From Hemicentrotus pulcherrimus (Eukaryota > Echinodermata > Echinoidea > Camarodonta > Strongylocentrotidae), in assembly GCA_003118195.1 (NCBI GenBank), contig BEXV01000366.1, positions 218,842-236,806 of the forward strand: a DNA stretch of 17,965 nucleotides. Direction: 5' to 3'. How positions within the stretch are numbered: position 1 is the first letter of the stretch; each line of letters opens with the position of its first letter. Of the stretch, positions 10,855-17,965 are shown piece after piece. The notes beneath the pieces are model-generated. The model did not search any database. It had not been told where the DNA came from and saw only the letters and a program-made list of their open reading frames with translations. The translations under genes and the position numbers were made by a program.

Positions 10855-11160
10855 CAAAAATCCCAGGCTGCTGCTGCAGCTGCAGCTGAGAAGGGTCCAT
10901 CTGCCTTACCTCACCATCCATCAGCTCCAACCAGTCAGGATCGACGCATCGACCCTTCCACTTCGGCTGCTCTCAGCGTGGACAAGAAACCCCATCCTGG
11001 CCATCTCCCTGGAGGCGGTGTCCACCCGCAGCACCATGTACATCCTCAGCTGATCGCTGTCAGCCAGGCTGCCCAGGGTCTGGTAGGGCATGAGTCAGCA
11101 GCAGCAGCCGCAGCAGCTGCTCACCATGCTAGGCATCAGTACCAGGAATTGGATGCTCAG
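10855..11160 (+). CDS. JMJD1C: JMJD1C exon d: two poly-Ala runs and a His/Pro linker
   Basis: This exon is 306 bases (102 codons, residues 734-835) and phase 0 at both ends, from ACAG|CAA to CAG|GTTAGT. The product begins QKSQ followed by seven Ala, and later has a run of eight Ala before HHARHQYQELDAQ. The Ala codons are a GCT/GCA/GCC mix, so the runs are not simple trinucleotide slippage tracts of a single codon. Between them is a His/Pro-rich linker (PGHLPGGGVHPQHHVHPQ). I recall no direct counterpart in vertebrate JMJD1C, where only the flanking blocks align. The exon can be skipped without changing frame. It is most likely a disordered spacer whose length varies among animals. Confidence 0.9.
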
Positions 11161-11603
11161 GTTAGTAATCACACACCGGGGAACCAACCTTGGTCTTGAC
11201 AACTACCCAATCACTCTATTATTAGCACTAGATAGGATTGGGACAGGTCAAGTTTATAATTAGATGCAATTGGAGGTCAGTTTACAGTCTTCAAGATCAC
11301 TCTTGGGTTTGTCTTGCATTGCCAGTTCCTGTGTGAATGCAATGAACCCATGAATTCCTAGGTATACTGTAAAGAGTAAATATGTCAACCTCTAAAACAT
11401 GAAATTTTTATGAAGTCGATCATATATGAATGTATGTCACAAAGAGAGTGTGTATGTCAAATTTCAAGGCCTGTAAACTCTTTTAAACCATGCTACCGTG
11501 AAGTTTTCTCTTTGGTTGTAGGTATGTTGTAAGTGTTGATGTGACTCTACTTAACCTTGTGCAAACACTAATCACTTTGACACTTGCCCTTGTATTCATT
11601 CAG
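11161..11603 (+). other. JMJD1C: Intron (443 bp, phase 0)
   Basis: It runs from GTTAGT to TTCATTCAG. It is AT-rich, with no open frame extending the neighbouring exons and no motif that I can name. Confidence 0.88.
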
Positions 11604-11753
11604 GCGGCTGTTCAGCAGCACTTCCAGGAGTCACTGCGGAAGCTGCAGGTGCCCTTCTCCTTCTCCACACCTACAGCAGGTGGAAGTATCACAGAAGGTA
11701 CAGCTCTCCCCAAGAACAAGGGACAGCTTCCCAAGGAGGTCGTGGACAGACAG
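11604..11753 (+). CDS. JMJD1C: JMJD1C exon e: short Gln-rich linker, 50 codons
   Basis: This exon is 150 bases and phase 0 at both ends (residues 836-885), with acceptor TTCATTCAG|GCG and strong donor CAG|GTGAGT. The product begins AAVQQHFQESLRKLQVPFSF and continues through a Gly/Thr-rich turn to LPKEVVDRQ. The start looks helical and amphipathic, and the rest is a flexible linker. No named domain is visible. It is in frame with the exons on both sides, and its loss would not shift frame. Similarity to vertebrate JMJD1C is weak. A short QES-containing helix exists there, but I cannot align it with confidence. Confidence 0.88.
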
Positions 11754-12174
11754 GTGAGTACACGCAACAACCATTTTTATCAGTGAAAGAATATCATCTT
11801 CTAGAGTTGGCCAAACCAAACTTATTTATATACAGATGGAGAGATGCTTGTTTTCCGGATTTCGTCTGATTTTAGGCCTTGACACCTCTGTGTTTCAGTC
11901 TTTTTACACTTCAAACTACCTAATGTATTAGGCTTTAATGATGTGTGAGTCTGATTAATTTCACTTTCAAGGGCTACAGTTACACTTGTAGAACATTTGT
12001 AGATTCCATTTGGGACAAATGTCTTGGGTGGTAGCAGACGGATCCTCCCATCATGACAAGCCACTGGAATAGGCAAAATGGGTTGTGGTCATACATGTAG
12101 GTGGGTGCATGTTTCATATCATTTGTTAGATTTGTATGTAACGGGTACTACCTCTGTCTGTTCATCATTTACAG
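11754..12174 (+). other. JMJD1C: Intron (421 bp, phase 0)
   Basis: Strong donor GTGAGT and acceptor ATTTACAG. A minus-strand open frame (11822-12076) lies in it, but it has no recognisable protein features and no splice or promoter context, so I regard it as chance. Confidence 0.88.
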
Positions 12175-12297
12175 CACAAAGAGAGACAAGAACTTGAGGA
12201 AAGATTGAGGAGGGAGAGGGAGGAGAAGGAGCTTGAATGGCAAAGAATACAAAGAGAGAAGGAGCGCAAGCACCAAGATTCTGATCCTAGATTAAGG
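12175..12297 (+). CDS. JMJD1C: JMJD1C exon f: highly charged helix, 41 codons
   Basis: This exon is 123 bases and phase 0 at both ends (residues 886-926), from ATTTACAG|CAC to AGG|GTAAGT. It lacks a start codon and is easily missed by open-frame searches. It was found by following the phase from the exons on both sides. The product starts HKERQELEERLRREREEKEL and continues with a Trp, then more Arg/Glu/Lys, ending in DSDPRLR. The alternation of Glu with Arg/Lys suggests a single alpha-helix or coiled coil. Vertebrate JMJD1C has an HHKEELERK block in the corresponding interval, so this may be the equivalent helix in a longer form. Alternatively the match may be compositional only. Confidence 0.9.
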
Positions 12298-13577
12298 GTA
12301 AGTAGGACAAACTATAAATAGATGAATACAATCCTTGAATACTCTGTAATGGCTACATTTTTGTTAGAGATTCCCTGATTATTTGGCAAGGAGGAAAATG
12401 TCTGATGAAGTGAGATTGGGGCAGAGAATATAGGCACATTTCTTTTGTATTGCACAACGTTACTTTTTATTTTGTTGAAGGCATGCTCGAGTGGGTCAAG
12501 TTGAAATCAAATATGTTAGCAAATCATATCCGATTACGGAGTTGGGTTTTGCTTAAATGTACATGCATTAATATTTGTGGATGTCCCAGGATGGAATAAG
12601 TGATCAATATTGAAAGCAGTTACAATGTGAACAAGAATTGCTTCCTAAATAGTGATAACCAGGTTTGATGCTCTACACAGTCACTTCAAATATTATCAGA
12701 TTTCACTTAATTCTCAGTGGCATCATGATAAGTGAGACATTCTTTTACTTAAATAGTTAGTTGTCCATTAAGAGGCTCTCCTGCAATACAGGAACTTGTG
12801 GTGTCATAAATTTACTTCTGCTCGCTGGATCACAAGCCAAACGGTGAAAATGTCAAGGCGACTTACTTAGTCAGACACTTATAAACTTCTCATGTTCTAA
12901 TTATGACTTCCTTTGGCCATTAACACTGACTTACAGGGGCCAATGCATTGAAGAAGGAAGGGGCAACAATTTTTTGCCCCTCAGATGGGCCTTGACCTTA
13001 ACCTTTGATTTAACGGCCTGCTCAAGTGTTGAAATTCAATGATAAAGCCTTCATGTTGGCTATAACTAATTTTGAGTTATCATTTCATTACTCAACCCCC
13101 CCCCCCTGAAAAAAAAAGGGATTGTATTTGCTTTAACATGTTCATGATATCATTGAGACCTTTTAGAGAGTTGTGTGTAACGAGTGAGAGGATTGTGAGA
13201 AATTAATTGAGTGATCCATGGAAAGAGAATACCTTTCCAAACATTGCTACTTTTGTGTTAAAATGATTGGCAGTTCAAATAGTACTTGAATTATGATTAA
13301 GATGTTATTTGGAAAATCATTGTCAGCAATGAGGGAAATTGTCATAATTTTATAAATTATTTCATCAGCTACAAGGCGCAATTACCATTTGAAGATGTTG
13401 ATGTTGTAAAACAATACTTGTTTCCAATTCATGGTGTTCATTATTCTCATTTAAAGAAAGAGAAAATTATAATTTTAGTTTCAAGGAACCTGAGAAGGCA
13501 TTTCTCTTCTTACATACACTTTTAGAGATTCTGAGCAGGAAGATTATTTTGATCCTGTTTTTGCTCTTCCTTTTCAG
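12298..13577 (+). other. JMJD1C: Intron (1.28 kb, phase 0)
   Basis: Donor GTAAGT, acceptor CTTTTCAG. The intron is AT-rich. It contains a C11 run at 13096-13106 followed by an A9 run, and a small perfect hairpin with 8-base arms (12959-12966 and 12974-12981, aggggcaa/ttgcccct) around a 7-base loop. A short open stretch after an AG near 12937 does not fit the phase 0 requirement and has no usable donor. No exon is called. Confidence 0.87.
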
Positions 13578-15590
13578 TTTCCTGGTGTAGAGAGCGAGAG
13601 TGTGTACAAACATCCTGTCTCAGAGGGCAAACATCCCTATGATGATCCGCACTACAGGCAGTCACTAGCACATGCAGGACTTGTGCGATATCAGGACGAA
13701 TTCGTCAACAAATACTCAATGGAAGTCAAACAGGAGCCCAAAATTAAACTTGAAAGGACGGACATGAATGCAAGGACTCATGATGGGCAGGGGTTCAAGA
13801 CATATCAGTCGTCGGTGAGATCAGATGCACACACCACGTACTACAATACCATGTCTATGAAATCAGAAGAACCTAGAGCAGGTGTGCCTGTCAGGACAGA
13901 GCAGAATAGGCAGATGGCGACAGCATCGGCTTACAAGCCTAAACCTGATAATTTGGTAGGGTATCAGCCGTTCCTGCACACTATTTCCAGTCATGGTGGG
14001 GAGAAAGGGGACATGTTCAGCAAGCATCATGAGGAATATAAGATGGCTGCTAATGCCGCAGCAATGCAGGGGGCTAGAAGGATCATTCCAACTCCGCCAC
14101 CTCTGATCAAGAGAGAACCAGATAGGTCAGAGATGGCATTGCAATCTAGCGTGATCCAAGCATCCAGGAGTGAGCGAAGACCTGAGATGATGCATCATTC
14201 TGCAGGAGTGTTTACTGCAGCGGGCTCCAATCATGATATCCATCTCACGCAGGCGAACAAGCATGTGGCATTATCGGATAACAGAACAAACAATGATGTA
14301 TCCCATTCAGTACCCGTCATCAAGCATACGATAGGCACTCCACCTCCCTTGCATAGATCAGCCCAGACCACTGCAAGTCAGTTGGTGAGACAGTCTCACA
14401 TACCCCCGCAGTCCCCTCTCAAAGTGGCAACTCCCCAGCAGCTCTCTGCAGCTGTACTTCAACTTGGTTCCCATTCTGTCAGCAGTACTACCACGACCAC
14501 CATGGGAGGAGTGTATGCCCACCAGGTGTACTCCACTGCCCAAACAACTACAGCCACAAGCTCCAGCTCACTCCTCATGTCAGCGCTTCGTCCTCAAGAC
14601 ATGACACGGGTGAGTGAAGCTATGGAGGTTGATCAAGGTACTATGAAGCGCAAGCCTAGTCACTCGGCTGCCATGTTCCACAAGAAGAGACCTAAAACAA
14701 AGGATGATGTGCACAGTGATAGTGGGAACTCTGACAAAAAGGAGTCTACCGGTATGTCATACATTGAGCAATACCACAACTTTGTGATGGAACCAAGCGC
14801 TCATAATACGTCTGTTGGAGCTCCGACGGTTTGTAAAGCGACTGAAAACATTGAGCTAAAGATTGAGAAAGTTGATCAGTACAAGCGATTAAGCCTAGAC
14901 TCGTCAGCGCCTGCATCTCTCATGTCAGGCGAGTCACATAGAACCACCAACGGGACGTGGTCGGATAGCGAAAGCAACAGGTGTATTTCACCACGTAGTA
15001 CTGCCAGTGATTCTTCAGAAGGGCGTAGCTTGAAGTCAGCGTCGCCACACCGTGCAGGGGGACCTGTCTATCTCAAGAAGGCCTGGCTGGCCAGACACTC
15101 TGAGAGCAAGACACCGTTTGGTGTTCCCACGTCCGGAGCATCGTCCACGAATAACCTTGATCCTAAGCAAGAGCCCGGTCTATCGACCAAGCTCTCCAAT
15201 TCCCTCCCCAATGGACATCTCATGAGCGGTACCTTTGCACAGGTGGCGCAGAGCATGGAGGCTGACAAATCGGTCACCATCGATGACATTCCAAAAAGCA
15301 TTCCTAACCACGTCTACGATTTTGATCAGGACAAATCGTCCACCTGCTCGGAGGCATCCACAGTGTCCAGCCACAAGTCGCGATCGAAAAAAAGCGGGAA
15401 GGATAGGACCAAGAAAAAGGACCGTAAGCGGCACGGGTCTCCGGCAGATCCCAAGAAACATGGGAAAGACAAAGGAGATAAGAGTGAGGAGAAGCTTGTC
15501 GATGCAGAGAAACCTAAGTCTGAATATGTGCTGGGACTAGAAGCTTGTAGGATTATGTCAAACAACGTTGAAAGCAAAAGTACTCAACAG
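13578..15590 (+). CDS. JMJD1C: JMJD1C exon g: large exon with PPPLIK, KKAWLARHS and lysine-rich end
   Basis: This 2,013-base exon (671 codons, residues 927-1597) is phase 0 at both ends, with acceptor TTTTCAG|TTT and donor CAG|GTCAGT. In order it shows FPGVESESVYKHP, then VKQEPKIKLE (13725-13754). An Ala-rich stretch leads into IIPTPPPLIKREPD, with PPPLIK at 14094-14111; vertebrate JMJD1C has an Ala run leading to KPPPLIK. A Ser/Thr/Gln-rich part follows, then MSYIEQYHNFV, LKIE (14856-14867) and KKAWLARHS (15075-15101), which matches vertebrate KKAWLTRHS. The end is lysine-rich (about 15371-15500), followed by VLGLEACRIMSNNVES. In vertebrates the next segment leads into the C6 zinc finger and JmjC domain, so the catalytic half lies downstream. 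Several psi-K-x-E sites suggest SUMO attachment, which is an inference. Minus-strand open frames here are shadows. Confidence 0.95.
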
Positions 15591-15820
15591 GTCAGTATCA
15601 CCACATTATTTTCTTTTGTCTCTCAAACATGAACATATCGTATGTTTGTTTTGATTTAGAAAGGTGGTAACTTTTATATATTGCATTTACATAGAGTTAT
15701 CCATTTTGGCTCTGAACGATAGATATATCTCTAGTTATTTTTCTATCAAATTATGTAATAAATAATGTATGGGTCTGATTTTATGTACCTAAGACATTTT
15801 TGCATGTTATCTGTCAATTA

Positions 15821-16059
15821 AAGGTATTGTTCAACTTATTTTGGGTTTTGATGCAAAATCAAAACAAAATGTCACAAATGGCAATATATTCACCAAAAAA
15901 TACATCAAGTGAATTATTTCTTCAAAAGTTGATCATTTTGGTAATTTTCATTTAGAAAACAAAGAAAATAATTGGTGAAATAAGTAAAAGACATTCAGCA
16001 TTTAACTTTGTATTTTTAAAAAAAATTTTCAAACATCTTCAAATATTGAACAGTACCTT
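15821..16059. mobile_element. MITE-like element, 239 bp, short terminal inverted repeats
   Basis: The left end aaggtattgttcaa (15821-15834) and the right end ttgaacagtacctt (16046-16059) are reverse complements at 13 of 14 positions. The interior is AT-rich with no open frame for a transposase, as expected for a non-autonomous element. No clean target-site duplication is visible: the flanks are aatta on the left and gaata on the right. It lies about 230 bases downstream of the donor of the last exon in the window. The ends differ from those of the 2298-2684 element, so this is a different family. Confidence 0.65.
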
Positions 16060-16284
16060 GAATATATTTTTTTCTTTTTCATATCGGTTGCTAAAGCGTT
16101 CAAATGTGCTTGCAGTTTTAAGAAGTAGATAATGTTTGTTCAAGCCAAGAAAATCATAATAGTATTGAACAAAAAAAACAAATGAATTGCTTGTTATATG
16201 TACATGATGAGCAATGAACGGCATGCTGAACTCAGGCATACTGAATTCATTGAATAGGAACATGATTCATCTGTAATACATGTA

Positions 16285-16580
16285 CCTTCCCCTCACATCC
16301 CTGGCCAGGAAACCCGAATCAGATCCGCTTAAGAGCTACTGTCAAGAGCCAATTTAAGCCCAACCCTAAAAATCTACTCGTGTCTTGCCAAGATGCGAGC
16401 AGGGGAGGTGAAATAGAAGTCTTATTGGTGTCCCAGATATGGGTGTTCTGTGAAACAGTCGTCAGAGGGGCAATTAGTAGTGCACTGAAAGTACCTTGCG
16501 GGGTGAACAGGAAGAGGGTATAGATCAGTCACGCAATCACGTAGGCCAAGACAAGAGCAAAGAAGCTGGGCAAAGGTTCC
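16285..16580. promoter_or_regulatory. GC-richer intronic island, possible regulatory element
   Basis: Within the AT-rich last intron this stretch is higher in GC and free of simple repeats. It begins with a C-rich run and CTGGCCAGG and continues with mixed sequence to the start of the tandem repeat at 16574. A short pseudo-exon after CCAG near 16309 hits a stop within seven codons. No coding signal is visible. A regulatory role is only suggested by composition. Confidence 0.18.
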
Positions 16581-16725
16581 TACATTGCGATTAAGTGTCA
16601 AATAACCTCTTGTGTTTAGAAGTGTTCCTATGTTTTGATTGAATCAAGTGATGTCAAATAACTTCTTGTTGTGAAAAGATTTCTACAACTATCAAGTGTC
16701 AAATTATCATTACTTGTTTGGATAG
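16574..16725. repeat. Degenerate tandem repeat, three copies of about 45-56 bp
   Basis: The core gtcaaataac occurs at 16597 and 16653, and as gtcaaattat at 16698. Each is preceded by aagtg or caagtgat and a ttctac/ttccta block, and followed by a cttcttg-like or acttg block. The spacing is 56 then 45 bases, so the copies have diverged by insertions or deletions. It is intronic and has no coding content. Confidence 0.5.
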
Positions 16726-17661
16726 GGTCTTATGATATATAGCTTTTTCAGTTGTGAATCAAATTGTACTGTTCAGGATGTGTATGATGGTAATATGTAA
16801 TATTAGTTTGTTTGTTTTTTTCAAAAAGGAAATACGGGAAGAGAAACGGACTCTTTTAGTACAGCAATGTTTCATTCAAAAGCATTCTTTATTTAGAAGT
16901 GATACTTTTTAATGGGTAAAGAGGCCTTCTAATGACTTTCAAATAGATTAACAGTGGTTTGTCTTGCTCCTTTAAATGGTTGAAAGTGAGTTGAGTTTGA
17001 CCACTGTTTGTAACATGTCTGTGACACCTGCTCAAATGACACCAGTATAATGTTTAGATTGATGACTAACCCATATAACACCCATCAGTCTGTCGAGCAT
17101 TTGAAGTGTTTGTATGACTTGTTCAGAGAAGCAATACTCGCTTTTGTTTTCTTTAACGACACGCTGAATTCAATCGAATCTGGAAGGGTAAAATGTTAAT
17201 GGTTGTGACCTCATGGATAAGATGTGACATACATGTAAGAGCTTGAGGAGCTACGTACATTTAGACAGTCCCCACTAACTAAAACCTAGTTTACAACCCT
17301 GTCAAGGACGATCAAGAAAGTAGTATAAATTTGGTGGTTATTTCAATCCAACATTAAACAGAGAAACAGTTTTTATTTTATTTTGTACAAGCTAAATTAA
17401 TTTGAATGATGTTTGTATTCATGTATCACAAATATTTCTCAGGAAAATATGAGTGAGATTGACTAGATAACAAATTGGCACAGATTATTTTAATGTTATG
17501 TTCGAGGAAAGAAGTTGTTTTTGGGGGAGAATGATGATATTACAAATAAAAAAGAATGCTCTTGTTATCATGGCATCTTGTAGAGCAGTAATCTGACATG
17601 TGACTTTTCAGCTTGACTTTCACATTGCTTTCATGATCCAACCAAATAATGTGTAAAATTA

Positions 17662-17741
17662 ATTCCCATGCCCCACGTGTACTTGTGAATACTATCACGA
17701 CATTCCATAACCTATGAGTATTTGTGAATAGTATGATTTAG
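17662..17741. repeat. Imperfect 40-base tandem duplication
   Basis: Positions 17662-17701 and 17702-17741 align without gaps at roughly 60 percent, best over the core ttgtgaata-tat near 17683 and 17723. Both copies begin attcc. It looks like an old local duplication in the intron. Confidence 0.4.
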
Positions 17742-17965
17742 TAGGCAGGAGAGCTAGCTCAGCTGGTTGATGATATGATGGCATGTGACTAGGGGAAGGA
17801 AGGGCTGAGCAATGCTCATGTTCCTCTGGGATCTACACCATAGTTCCTTTCCCTTTAGACTCCTCACTCTATCGCACGACTCACCCCGGCCTCGTTTAAT
17901 ACCCCATCCCCATAGAGTAAACATGAACTCTCTACTTTCTTTTGGCTTCTTAATTTCTCCTTTAT

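Larger units (their letters stand above)
15591..17965 (+). other. JMJD1C: Intron, 5' part (at least 2.4 kb, phase 0)
   Basis: It starts with GTCAGT, and the coding frame meets a stop soon after, near 15630. The expected next exon, which should lead into the C6 zinc finger, was sought by looking for Cys-rich or DWRK-like coding sequence behind an AG. None was found to the end of the window. The stretch holds a MITE-like element (15821-16059), a GC-richer island (about 16285-16580), a degenerate tandem repeat (16574-16725), an imperfect 40-base duplication (17662-17741) and a lone tRNA-like A box (17755-17766). Confidence 0.82.

Noticed and set aside
12938..13045. Open stretch after TTACAG in the intron before the last exon.
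   Set aside because: In phase 0 it stops after four codons, no suitable donor follows, and the flanking exons join in phase without it.
16829..16911. Short charged open stretch (EIREEKRTLLVQQ) after an AG in the last intron, considered as the next exon.
   Set aside because: The acceptor context is poor (tcaaaaag), there is no usable donor before the stop, and it does not resemble the segment expected before the zinc finger.
16935..17008. Interleaved inverted repeats (ACTTTCAA/TTGAAAGT and AACAGTGGT/ACCACTGTT), a pseudoknot-like layout.
   Set aside because: Arms of only 8 and 9 bases are expected by chance in a window of this size, and there is no further support.
17859..17965. Stretch after CCCTTTAG open to the window end, considered as the beginning of the next exon.
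   Set aside because: The acceptor is plausible, but the phase 0 frame stops soon at TAG, and the remaining open frame shows no similarity to the KDM3 family.
1..17965. A previously undescribed multi-gene system, CRISPR array, operon or virus.
   Set aside because: The sequence is explained by one spliced animal gene and its introns. No second gene, regularly spaced repeats or viral protein is visible.

Overview
The window is eukaryotic genomic DNA holding the middle of one plus-strand, intron-rich gene. Seven coding exons (302-396, 4305-4512, 8727-10621, 10855-11160, 11604-11753, 12175-12297, 13578-15590) join with matching codon phases and GT..AG borders. They form one open frame of about 1,597 codons with no start and no stop. 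I recognise it as an invertebrate JMJD1C (KDM3C, TRIP8), a JmjC-domain protein of the KDM3 family. The evidence is short blocks shared in the same order with vertebrate JMJD1C, recalled from memory: SLLKGEN-GIT, a basic stretch ending in FSESS, PDSVK, VYRDP, a His/Gln-rich stretch, PPPLIK and KKAWL-RHS. The N-terminal domain lies upstream of the window. The C6 zinc finger and catalytic JmjC domain lie downstream.

Layout. 1-301 is the end of an intron. A short first exon (LLKGEN block) is followed by a 3.9 kb intron, a Ser/Lys-rich exon with a basic nuclear localisation signal, and a 4.2 kb intron. A 1.9 kb exon (Ser-rich, then Pro/His/Gln-rich) leads into a tight cluster of three small phase-0 exons: poly-Ala/His, a Gln-rich linker, and a charged helix. 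After a 1.3 kb intron comes a 2.0 kb exon holding most of the conserved motifs and a lysine-rich end. At least 2.4 kb of the next intron fills the rest of the window.

The intron-rich gene, AT-rich introns, small inverted-repeat elements and long C/G runs suggest a marine invertebrate deuterostome. An echinoderm (sea urchin or sea star) is most likely, but this is an inference, not a demonstration. The introns hold two MITE-like elements with terminal inverted repeats (2298-2684 and 15821-16059), a foldback pair (3251-3377), two degenerate tandem repeats and three GC-richer islands that could be regulatory. I see no second gene, no complete tRNA, no rRNA, no CRISPR array, and no sign of a new multi-gene system. 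The points of interest are conserved short motifs in a largely disordered chromatin cofactor, a cluster of skippable exons, and the small repeats.
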